Source: Methanosarcina sp. MTP4 (GTDB lineage: Archaea > Halobacteriota > Methanosarcinia > Methanosarcinales > Methanosarcinaceae). From it: a stretch of 64,000 nt of DNA. The notes under the pieces were generated by a model. It ran no database searches. It saw only the letters and a list, made by a program, of their open reading frames with translations, and was not told where the DNA came from. The position numbers and the translations under genes are program-made. Positions within the stretch are counted from its first letter, which is position 1, and each line of letters begins with the position of its first letter. Positions 25,335-34,538 of this stretch are shown in pieces. The stretch lies in contig NZ_CP009505.1 of the NCBI RefSeq assembly GCF_000970045.1, forward strand, positions 1,488,001 to 1,552,000, read 5' to 3'.

Positions 25335-27404
25335 TCAATCCCTCCTGATCCTGCAGGCCGAAACCTTGAATTCGGGGATTTTGGCTTCCCTGTCAAGGGA
25401 ACCTGCGGTCAGGGCATTTGTCCCCGGGAAATGGAAGGGCAGGAAGAGCACCCCTTGCCCCACTCTTTCGGTCAGCCGGGCTATTACTTCCGTTTTCCCC
25501 CGCCGGGTTTCCAGCAAAAGTTTGTTCCCTTCCCTGATTTCCATTGTCCTGGCATCTGCGGGGTTGATCTCCACGTAGAGTTCGGGTTCTTTTTTAAGCA
25601 GGGATTTGCTCCGCCTGCTCATGGAGCCTGCATTATAGTGGAGCACTGTTCTCCCGGTGGTGAGCAAGAATGGATACTCGGGACCCGGGGTTTCCGCAGG
25701 GCTCCTGTGTTCCACGGGGACGATCCTGGCAAGCCCGTCCAGGGTCCTGAAACTGTTCGTGTGCAGGACAGGGGTTCCGGGGTGGCCGGGGTAGGGACAG
25801 GGCCAGATAAGTCCGAAGTCCTTTTTCAGCCTCTCTTTTGTCATACCCCCGTAAGCCGGGACAGCAGCGGTAATTTCTTCCAGGACCTCTCCTGCATCTC
25901 TGCAGGGGAAATCCAGCCCGAGGTTTTTCGCAAGCCTGAACAGGATCTCCAGGTCAGCCCTGGCTTCGCCGGGCGGCAGAAGGGCAGGTTCCACCCACTG
26001 GACCCGCCTTTCCGTGGAGGTGAAGCTGCCTTCTTTTTCGGCAAAGGAAGCCGCGGGGAGAACCAGGTCGGCATGTTCGGCAGTGTCGGTCATGAAAATG
26101 TCCTGTACCACCAGGAAGTCCAGTTTCTCCAGGGCTTTTTTCACCTGTGAGGAGTCCGGGTTCGAGTTGACCGGGTCTTCTCCCATCACGTAGAGGGCTT
26201 TGATTTTTCCTTCCCCTGCGGCTTCAAGCATTTCCGTCGCCGTAAGGCCCGGACTTTCGGGAAGCTTTTTTGCCCCCCAGAGGCTCTGCATGCGTCCGGC
26301 TGCGTCGGGGTCCCCCACTTTCCCGTACCCCGGGTAGAATTCGGCCAGGGCTCCCATGTCACAGGCTCCCTGCACGTTGTTCTGGCCTCTAAGGGGGAGG
26401 ATTCCGGTCCCTTTTTTCCCTATGTGCCCGCAGATAAGGGCAAGGTCTGCACAGGCTGTTACGTTGTCCGTGCCCGAAACGTGCTGGGTAATCCCCATGG
26501 AGTAGACGATGGCTGCAGTCCCTGCGCGCGCATAAGCCCTTGCAGCTTTTATTATGTCTGCCGAAGGGATGCCTGTAATGTTGGAGACAGTTTCGGGGTC
26601 ATACCTTTGAAGGTTCTGTTCCAGTTCGGAAAAGCCCCTGGTCCTTTCCCGGACAAATTCCCTGTCCCAGAGCCCTTCGGAGACGATTACGTGCATCATC
26701 CCGTTCAGGAGGGCAATGTCGGTTCCCGGTTCAAGCCGCAGTGCAAGGTCCGCAAGCCAGCTTGTAGGGGTTATGCGAGGGTCGGCTACAATCACAAGGG
26801 CCCCTTTTTCCTTTGCCCTGAGGACCTGTCGGGAAACGGGAGGGTGGTTTTCTGCGAAGTTTGACCCAATCACGAAAATGCACTCCGAGGAGGCAAGGTC
26901 TGAAATGGGGTTTGTCATAGCTCCCGTACCCAGGGTTTTTCCAAGGCCGGTCAAGGTGGAAGCATGGCAGAGCCTTGCGCAGTTGTCCACATTATTCGTC
27001 CCGAGTAGCCTGGCAATTTTCTGGAATATGTAGTTTTCTTCGTTACTGCACTTGGCAGAGCCCAGAAAAGCCAGGGAGGCTGGCCCGGATTTTTCCAGCG
27101 ACCCTTTCAGTTTTGCCGCCGCAAGCTCCAGGGCTGCTTCCCATTCGATCCTTTCCCAGCCGTTTTCGGTCTTTTTCATGGGGTATTTAAGGCGGTCGGG
27201 GTGGTTCAGGACTTCCAGGACAGTGTTGCCTTTCGGGCAGAGGCTTCCTTCGTTTACCGGGTGTTCGGGCATATAGCGGATGCCTGCGGCTTTACCTTCT
27301 TCAAGCTCCAGATAAAATCCGCATCCAAGGCTGCAGTAGGGGCAGATTGTAGGGTGGGAGACTGTCGGGAGAGGGGGTTTTTCTTGCGTGGGTTTCACTT
27401 CCAT
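25335..27404 (-). CDS. Formate-dehydrogenase-like molybdopterin oxidoreductase, catalytic subunit
   Basis: A 689-residue bis-MGD enzyme of the FdhA/FdhF family. The N-terminal cluster is bound by Cys21, Cys24, Cys28 and Cys56 (CPYCSLGC...LCPKG). At the position of the metal-binding selenocysteine of E. coli FdhF it has Cys146 followed by His147 (NNVDNCARLCHAST), as in cysteine-type formate dehydrogenases. There is no twin-arginine signal, so it should be cytoplasmic. No F420-binding FdhB is encoded next to it; CooS and three Fe-S proteins are instead. It could reduce CO2 to formate with electrons from CO, or oxidise formate. Another oxo-acid substrate cannot be ruled out. Confidence 0.85.
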   Translation of the reverse strand: MEVKPTQEKPPLPTVSHPTICPYCSLGCGFYLELEEGKAAGIRYMPEHPVNEGSLCPKGNTVLEVLNHPDRLKYPMKKTENGWERIEWEAALELAAAKLKGSLEKSGPASLAFLGSAKCSNEENYIFQKIARLLGTNNVDNCARLCHASTLTGLGKTLGTGAMTNPISDLASSECIFVIGSNFAENHPPVSRQVLRAKEKGALVIVADPRITPTSWLADLALRLEPGTDIALLNGMMHVIVSEGLWDREFVRERTRGFSELEQNLQRYDPETVSNITGIPSADIIKAARAYARAGTAAIVYSMGITQHVSGTDNVTACADLALICGHIGKKGTGILPLRGQNNVQGACDMGALAEFYPGYGKVGDPDAAGRMQSLWGAKKLPESPGLTATEMLEAAGEGKIKALYVMGEDPVNSNPDSSQVKKALEKLDFLVVQDIFMTDTAEHADLVLPAASFAEKEGSFTSTERRVQWVEPALLPPGEARADLEILFRLAKNLGLDFPCRDAGEVLEEITAAVPAYGGMTKERLKKDFGLIWPCPYPGHPGTPVLHTNSFRTLDGLARIVPVEHRSPAETPGPEYPFLLTTGRTVLHYNAGSMSRRSKSLLKKEPELYVEINPADARTMEIREGNKLLLETRRGKTEVIARLTERVGQGVLFLPFHFPGTNALTAGSLDREAKIPEFKVSACRIRRD

Positions 27405-27442
27405 TCACCGGATTTTTTCTGGTGTTTCCGTATAGGGTTTGA

Positions 27443-27958
27443 TCAGGGAACGATTCCGGTCTGTACTCCTTTTGCCAGTTTCAGGGCGGCCTGGCTGCGT
27501 TTGATCCCCGAGAAATCCTTAACTTCGGCGAAGACCAGGGCGCCGGTTGGACAGGCTTCCACACAGGCAGGGACTTCCCTGTCCGGGCAGAGGTCACATT
27601 TCACGGCAACGCGTGCTTCTTTTTGCCTCCCGATTACCCCGTAATTGCAGACCATGGAACAGGTCCAGCAACCAATGCAGAGGTCCGGGTTGTGGGTAAC
27701 TCTCCTGCTAACCTCGTCTCGGGAAAGGGCGTTTGTGGGGCAGACGGTGGTGCAGGGAGCATCTTCACAGTGCCGGCAGGTTATGGGGACCGCAACGGCA
27801 AAGTCCGGGATATACTCAACATAAATTCGCTTGCGGGGTACCGGGCTTTCCCCTATGGCCGTGAAGAGGTCCTTGCTTTCGGAGTGTTCCACGGCACAGG
27901 CAATCTCACAGGACCGGCAGCCCATGCAGCGCTCCGGGCGGATCATGACTTCCTTCAT
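27443..27958 (-). CDS. CooF-like electron-transfer protein with four 4Fe-4S clusters
   Basis: 171 residues from ATG 27958, which follows the AGAGGTGG site just after the cooS stop; a GTG three codons upstream is the alternative. Four cysteine motifs are present: CMGCRSCEIACA, CRHCEDAPCTTVCP, CIGCWTCSMVCN and CDLCPDREVPACVEACP. CooF accepts electrons from CooS, and its gene is normally next to cooS as here. In this operon the next acceptor would be the fdhA-like enzyme. Confidence 0.88.
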   Translation of the reverse strand: MKEVMIRPERCMGCRSCEIACAVEHSESKDLFTAIGESPVPRKRIYVEYIPDFAVAVPITCRHCEDAPCTTVCPTNALSRDEVSRRVTHNPDLCIGCWTCSMVCNYGVIGRQKEARVAVKCDLCPDREVPACVEACPTGALVFAEVKDFSGIKRSQAALKLAKGVQTGIVP

Positions 27959-27971
27959 CAGGTCCACCTCT

Positions 27972-29849
27972 TCAGGGCTCGAGGCCCAGGGCTTTTCTTT
28001 TATCTTCTATGTGCTCGATCATCAGGTCAGCAGCCTTGAAGGGGTCCGGTTCCACGGCAAAGCTTGCTCCGACTACCTCATCGAGTCCTTCTGTCAGGAG
28101 CCCTGTGACTGCCCCGCTTCCGAGGACCGGGGGCACTGTCCCGAGTACGGTATAAACGCCCGAAGAGACCACGTATGTCCCGATGCTGACGGCTTTTTCG
28201 CTCATCCATTCGGGGGCTGCCCCTGCTGCCGGAAGGTCGCTGATGTCCACGCCAAGGGCCTTTGCCACAACTGCGGCGAGCACCAGAATCCGGCTAATGT
28301 CTACACAGGAACCCATGTGCAGGACAGGGGGGATTCCCAGGGCTTTGCAGACGCCTTTTAACCCTTCTCCTGCCTGGTCAGCAGCTTCGGGTTTGAGCAG
28401 GCCTTCTTCGGCACAGGCAATTGCGTTGCAGCCGGTGGTGACTACCAGAACGTTGTTCTTAATCAGTTCCTTTACAAGGTTGACGTGCCCGTAGTTGTGC
28501 TTGACCTTGACATTGTTGCAGCCCACAACTGCCCCGATACCCTTTACGTCTCCACCGGTAATCGCGTCTATGAGGGGGGCAGGGCTGCCTCCAAGGGCGG
28601 CGAGGATGGCTTCAGCGCTGAAACCGACCATGCATTCCTGTTTCTCGGCAGGGATGTTGACTCTTGCAGGGTTCCTGTTCGGGTAGTTTTCGACCGCGGT
28701 CCTTACGATCTCTTTTGCAGTCTCATAGGCGGTTTCTTCGTGGAACTCCATTCTCACGGTTCCCGGAAAGTCGGCTTTCGGGGAGGTGGAGATGAATTTC
28801 GTGTGGTAGCAGCTAGTAAGTGCCCCGAGGGCCGGCATGATACACTGCACGTCCACGACCATGGCTTCCACAGCCCCGGTTATGACGGCAAGTTCCTGCT
28901 GGAGGAAGTTTCCCGCGGTAGGGATCCCGTGGCGCATGAGGGTCTCGTTTCCGGTGCAGCACATGCCTGTAATGTTAATTCCTTTTGCTCCTTTTTCCTT
29001 TGCAAGCTTCAGGATTTCGGGGTCATCGGAAGCTTCCAGAATCATTTCCGAGAGGATGGATTCGTGCCCGTGCATTACAAGGTTAACCTTGTCTTCGGCA
29101 AGCACCCCGAGGTTTACGGTGGATTTGATCGGAGTCGGGGTCCCGAAGAGCACGTCCTGGACGTCCGTCGCGATCATGGACCCGCCCCAGCCGTCCGAAA
29201 GACTGGTCCTGAGCCCGTGCAGGAGGATATGGACCGGGTCGTTGTCCACACCGATATGGGTCCTGTGCATGCACTCCACTATTTCCCTGTCCACACCTCT
29301 CGGGTCAATTCCGAGTTTCGTCCAGAGCTTAACCCTTTCTACGGGAGCCCGGCGGGTAAACTGTATCGGACCTTCCTGTTTTCCGAATTCGGCAACCAGG
29401 GCATCGGCAAGTTCGGCTGCTATTTCTTCCTTGCTCCTCTCTTCGACAGAGATGCCGTACTCGGCTGCAAGAGCTTTTAGTTTCGCTTCGTCTTTCAGGC
29501 CGTAGCTTCCGGCTTCGCCTTCGGTCATTTTCTTGAAGGTCAGCACGGCGTCCCTGGCATGGTCAGAATGGGCGGCTGCGCCTGCTGCGATCATCCTGAG
29601 GAGGTTTCTTGCTACAATGATGTCTGCCGTAGCTCCGCAAACTCCTTTATCCGCGCCTTCCCCGAAGGGGTCTATTCTGCAGGGGCCCATGTTGCAGTTC
29701 CTGCAGCAAATTCCTAACTGTCCGAAGCTGCACTGAGGCTGCTGTTTCTCGTAGCGGTCCCAGGCGGTTTCTATACCTTCCTTTTCAGCCTGTTTGAGCA
29801 TGATCAGGGAAGCTGGGTCGATGCTTCTGTCCTGTGCTTTTGATGCCAT
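27972..29849 (-). CDS. cooS: Monofunctional carbon monoxide dehydrogenase, catalytic subunit
   Basis: A 625-residue Ni-Fe enzyme catalysing CO + H2O = CO2 + 2 H+ + 2 electrons. N-terminal cysteines C40, C48, C49, C52, C57 and C71 match the D- and B-cluster ligands. C-cluster ligands occur in the expected contexts MHGHES, VDVQCIMP, VVGCNNVK, TTGCNAIA and MGSCVDIS. It is the monofunctional type, not the acetyl-CoA-synthase-linked CdhA. It is the first gene of the five-gene operon, 13 bp ahead of the CooF-like gene. An 8-bp-arm palindrome lies 37-59 bp upstream of the start. Confidence 0.95.
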   Translation of the reverse strand: MASKAQDRSIDPASLIMLKQAEKEGIETAWDRYEKQQPQCSFGQLGICCRNCNMGPCRIDPFGEGADKGVCGATADIIVARNLLRMIAAGAAAHSDHARDAVLTFKKMTEGEAGSYGLKDEAKLKALAAEYGISVEERSKEEIAAELADALVAEFGKQEGPIQFTRRAPVERVKLWTKLGIDPRGVDREIVECMHRTHIGVDNDPVHILLHGLRTSLSDGWGGSMIATDVQDVLFGTPTPIKSTVNLGVLAEDKVNLVMHGHESILSEMILEASDDPEILKLAKEKGAKGINITGMCCTGNETLMRHGIPTAGNFLQQELAVITGAVEAMVVDVQCIMPALGALTSCYHTKFISTSPKADFPGTVRMEFHEETAYETAKEIVRTAVENYPNRNPARVNIPAEKQECMVGFSAEAILAALGGSPAPLIDAITGGDVKGIGAVVGCNNVKVKHNYGHVNLVKELIKNNVLVVTTGCNAIACAEEGLLKPEAADQAGEGLKGVCKALGIPPVLHMGSCVDISRILVLAAVVAKALGVDISDLPAAGAAPEWMSEKAVSIGTYVVSSGVYTVLGTVPPVLGSGAVTGLLTEGLDEVVGASFAVEPDPFKAADLMIEHIEDKRKALGLEP

Positions 29850-29885
29850 CTTATCACTTCATTGTTTATTTTTATGTTTTGAAGG

Positions 29886-29908
29886 GTTGTTACCTTTAAA
29901 GTAACAAC
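29886..29908. promoter_or_regulatory. Palindromic operator candidate upstream of cooS
   Basis: GTTGTTAC-CTTTAAA-GTAACAAC is a perfect inverted repeat with 8-bp arms and a 7-bp spacer. Further GTTAC/GTAAC half-sites occur at 30001-30006 (TGTTACCC), 30077-30081, 30089-30093 and 30097-30102 in the same 565-bp intergenic region. That clustering suggests binding sites for a dedicated regulator of the CO/formate operon. The rest of 29850-30414 has no gene. Confidence 0.6.
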
Positions 29909-30414
29909 TATTCTTTCACAGTTCCCTCCCTGCCAACTCCTTTATGTTTTTCAATTTCTTAAATTTCCAAAGGCAGTTTCGCTATTTAAACATTCTGAAA
30001 TGTTACCCTATGTTAATATATTTACAACGTCTTACTGTTCTTGTATATAGTTGTCACTGGATCGTTTTTTTAAATTGTAACCCGGGGGGTAACATTGTTA
30101 ACTTGTCTGAATATTTTTTGAGCTTCAAAAGCAACAAAATTTGTTTTCACGAAAGTTCTCTTTATTCTCTCCTGCTTTTAAGCTAAAATGGCCAAAACCC
30201 CAAATCGTAAATAATTTGGAAGTTATACAGATCAGTAAAATACAAAGATGATTTTAATATTTTGAAGAATAAGTTGATTTTATGCTGAAGAATAAGTTTA
30301 TTCCTAATGCTCTGAGAATAAGTTGATTTTAATAAATGGAAAAATAGATACTTTAATCTAAAGGGAAATCCCTTTCCTGCTATCCTCACAACTGACTTTG
30401 ATGGTGAAAATAGA

Positions 30415-30597
30415 GTGAAAAAAGATCTGATGGAGATTTTGGCCTGCCCGGTCTGCAAAGGCGACCTGGTTTTGAATGTGGTGGAAGAAAATGAAGAAGA
30501 GATCATATCCGGGACCCTCTACTGCCCTGCTTGCGGTGAGCATTACCCTATAGATGAGGGGATTCCTAACCTGCTTCCTCCTGATCTCCGAAATTGA
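30415..30597 (+). CDS. Trm112-like zinc protein
   Basis: 60 residues with two zinc knuckles (CPVCKG and CPACGE) and the C-terminal YPIDEGIPNLLPPDLR, the signature of Trm112-family proteins. These act as small activating partners of several methyltransferases that modify tRNA, rRNA and translation factors. The start is GTG 30415 (MKKDLMEILACP); an internal ATG five codons later is possible. The next gene begins 12-18 bp downstream. Confidence 0.88.
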   Translation: MKKDLMEILACPVCKGDLVLNVVEENEEEIISGTLYCPACGEHYPIDEGIPNLLPPDLRN

Positions 30598-30614
30598 TTT
30601 GAGGGGTTTTGAAC

Positions 30615-31373
30615 TTGCAGCAGATAGTGCAGAATGTTATAATTAACCGGCAGGAACTTAACTCTATAGAGTTTGAGACGGAGGATATTGAAATCCCCCT
30701 GGCTCCCGGGGAAGAGCAGACCTTTGAAATCCTGGTCACAAACCAGGGTTCTCCAACCCACATTCATTTTTCGGTTAGCGAGGATTTGAAAGGAAATATT
30801 ACTTTTTTGAGGGATAACCCCTACGTCCTGCACAAGGAATACGTTTCTGCGGTTGCGAGGATCCCGCGGGACGGAAAGGTGCTCACCGAAGGGAAGATTT
30901 TCATTACCGCCGGTTACGGTTCGAAAAAGAACGGATTTCCCGTCCAGCTCGGAAAAAAGGACGAAAAGCTAAAAGAGCCCGAAGATGAAATCCAGGTTTG
31001 GGAAGATAACGATGAGCTCAGGCCTTACAGGCCGGGAGGGGATGCCCATAAAAAGAAGGTTTCAAACCCCAGGGGAAGCGGAAGCGGAGCTGGTAGCTTT
31101 TCCGTTTCATTCCTGAAAAAGCTCTTCGGAAGTGAGGGTTCACAAACCTGGAAATCCGGGAACAAAACCCGGAAACCAGTTAATGAGGCCGATAAGTTGC
31201 CTTTGACCCTGGCTCTTGGAGGTTTCCTGCTGCTTGTCTCCCTTTTTTCTCTCTACTTCGTTTTGCCTGAGGGAATGGGGTTCAGAGTCAGTTTCGCCCA
31301 TGCCCTGGTGTTTTCGATCCTTTTTGTCACCTGCATAACCTATCTCCTGCTGAAAATAATGGAGGATGGCTGA
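30615..31373 (+). CDS. Membrane protein with N-terminal beta-sandwich domain
   Basis: About 252 residues. TTG 30615 lies 8 nt after GAGGGG and seems the best start; TTG 30609 is also open. Residues about 15-115 look like an all-beta domain (APGEEQTFEILVTNQGSPTH resembles alpha-galactosidase-NEW3/COG1470-type domains). A Gly/Ser/Lys linker follows (about 120-190), then two transmembrane helices (about 196-215 and 225-247) and a short cytoplasmic end. There is no signal peptide, so the beta domain should be on the cytoplasmic side. Function unknown; its coupling to the Trm112-like gene may be accidental. Confidence 0.75.
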   Translation: MQQIVQNVIINRQELNSIEFETEDIEIPLAPGEEQTFEILVTNQGSPTHIHFSVSEDLKGNITFLRDNPYVLHKEYVSAVARIPRDGKVLTEGKIFITAGYGSKKNGFPVQLGKKDEKLKEPEDEIQVWEDNDELRPYRPGGDAHKKKVSNPRGSGSGAGSFSVSFLKKLFGSEGSQTWKSGNKTRKPVNEADKLPLTLALGGFLLLVSLFSLYFVLPEGMGFRVSFAHALVFSILFVTCITYLLLKIMEDG

Positions 31374-31449
31374 CCCTTCCCTGAAAATCAGACTGTTTTG
31401 GAGACAAATCGAAAGTCCCGGAAGAGCTGAGGGGTGGGGTGTGAATTAA

Positions 31450-31735
31450 AATTCCTGAACTGATTATTAAGGCTGAATAATGCCTTTAACTGCTATTAAC
31501 TTCCTTTAATGCCTAAAAAAGATTTTAAAAGGTTTAAAAAGTTCTTAATAGGCTGATTAATTTCTTTAATGGCTGATTAATTCTTTTAATGGCTTATTAA
31601 TGGCTTAATATTTTTTTTAAATGGCTGAAAAACTCTTAAATGACTTATTAATTCCTTTAATGGCTTACCAATGGCTGAAATATTTGGTTAAAGGCTGAAA
31701 TGGTTAGGCAAAGGCTGAAATATATGAATAAGGAA
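31450..31735. repeat. Degenerate TTAATGGCTGATTAATTC-type repeats upstream of pyrG
   Basis: Variants of TTAATGGCTGATTAATTCTT and AAAGGCTGAAATGG recur more than ten times with changing spacing, forming a decayed tandem array rather than a strict one. The following part up to 31956 is AT-rich and contains the pyrG promoter. No gene is seen. Confidence 0.7.
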
Positions 31736-31953
31736 AAGGACTAAAGACTATTTTTTTATATTATGAGCCTATTGGTATTGTGTTCTTATGCAGGCACAAT
31801 ATTGAAAATTATGCGGATGTTGCCCGCAATGTTACCCACAACACTGGTTTCAATTTCAATATCATATTATTCTTTGAATCAGTGTTATCCTTTTAATACT
31901 CCCATTAACTTATTAATTCCTATTAATCCCTATTAAATTGTCGAGGAAGCTGA

Positions 31954-33561
<1,608 letters not shown>

Positions 33562-33763
33562 AGCGAAGTGAAGCAAAGTGAAGCAAAGGGCCATCCGGCT
33601 CTTTCTCTCTACTTTTTTTGCAGTGTCTTTTCATCAGTTGCTTGCTGGAAACCAAACCCCTTTTTTAGCTATTTTTTGTGCTGATTTCCGGCTTTGGTTG
33701 AAATTTGGTGCGGGTATCCGGGTGCAGGGGTTCCCATTTCGTATCCAGGACCCGGCAGCAGTC

Positions 33764-33782
33764 CCGTTCACGAAGTGAACGG
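33764..33782 (+). terminator. Hairpin followed by T-run
   Basis: CCGTTCAC-GAA-GTGAACGG forms a perfect 8-bp stem with a GAA loop and is followed by CTTTTC. It lies 200 bp after pyrG in a region (33562-34018) without genes. It resembles the core of the dispersed hairpin family but with different stem bases. Confidence 0.45.
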
Positions 33783-34018
33783 CTTTTCAATTAGACTGAA
33801 TATGGAAAACAAGACTTTGAATAGCTGCTACATTTGGCCAATAGACTTCTTATTAAATTTAAACTTTACAGTTTTTGAATTGAATGTTGAATTATAGGGT
33901 TTATTATCTGGTTCAGCCCTCAATATTTGCCCTTCGTTAAATTTCTGCACGTGTATAATTTATTTGCGAGTCTGGACATTTATAAATATTTATATATGTA
34001 TGTGGTGTTTTCCTAATT

Positions 34019-34366
34019 ATGAGGCATATTTCTATTTTAGTCTTAGTTTTAGTTCTTTTGGCATGTTCATTTGTTGGTTGTATTGATGAAGCAGGAATTG
34101 TTGTTGTACAGGATAGATGTGAGTCTTCTTTTGATTTATCTAAAGGAATTGTCTATCACGTTGATTTGTGGGTACAGAATGAAGGAAGCGTTTCAAAAAG
34201 TTCAAAAGTAACGGCGGAACTGTTAGTAGAAAACACTGGGGAAGTGCGAGATTCAGAAACTCAAATTGTAAATTTAGAACCAGGCGAAACCAAGCAAATA
34301 ACCCTTGTTCTTGATGGGGAAAGAAATATAGATTACGAATATACTTATTATGTTGATGGACTTTAA
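34019..34366 (+). CDS. Small lipoprotein of unknown function
   Basis: 115 residues. Residues 1-21 are a lipoprotein signal (basic MRH, hydrophobic core, FVGC lipobox), so the mature protein should be lipid-anchored outside at Cys21. The rest is a small beta-rich domain resembling FxLYD/DUF11-like extracytoplasmic folds (VQNEGSVSKSSKVTAELLVE, LEPGETKQITLVL). A TTTATATATG box about 29 nt upstream of ATG 34019 suggests a leaderless mRNA. Its low G+C and AT-ending codons differ from the neighbouring pyrG, which fits recent acquisition. Confidence 0.75.
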   Translation: MRHISILVLVLVLLACSFVGCIDEAGIVVVQDRCESSFDLSKGIVYHVDLWVQNEGSVSKSSKVTAELLVENTGEVRDSETQIVNLEPGETKQITLVLDGERNIDYEYTYYVDGL

Positions 34367-34389
34367 CCCTCTATATGAGGGCTTACTCT

Positions 34390-34445
34390 TTTTATTTCAG
34401 TCGAATACCCCGTAGCTTGCAGTGGGGTGCGCCAGCGTAACTTTG
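34390..34445. mobile_element. IS200/IS605-like end hairpin, second copy
   Basis: TTTATTTCAGTCGAATACCCC followed by a hairpin ACCCC...GGGGT (34407-34428) and GCGCCAGCG matches the sequence at 11844-11895. There is no transposase nearby. Confidence 0.45.
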
Positions 34446-34501
34446 ATTTATAGGTTGAAATTTGGTAAATTATTTTTTTCCTTTAGAACCCGATACTTTA
34501 A

Positions 34502-34538
34502 AGTACTAATCCAAATTAGTACTAATCATGATTAGTAC
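34502..34538. promoter_or_regulatory. Double palindrome covering the start codon of the ATPase gene
   Basis: Two abutting inverted repeats share a half-site. The first is AGTACTAAT-CCAA-ATTAGTACT (34502-34523). The second is the perfect 20-mer GTACTAATCATGATTAGTAC (34519-34538), whose centre contains the ATG at 34528. A protein bound here would block both transcription and initiation. The same pair of sites occurs at 41431-41465 before a decayed start. Confidence 0.75.

Noticed and set aside
25284-26150. 288-codon open frame on the plus strand
   Set aside because: Antisense to the FdhA-like gene; codon pattern is the mirror of a real GC-biased gene.
25335-27404. Selenocysteine or pyrrolysine in the FdhA-like enzyme
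   Set aside because: The catalytic position is an ordinary Cys codon in CARLCH, and the frame has no internal TGA or TAG.
28485-29480. 331-codon open frame on the plus strand
   Set aside because: It is fully antisense to cooS, which has all catalytic ligands. High G+C third positions of cooS create the open antisense frame.
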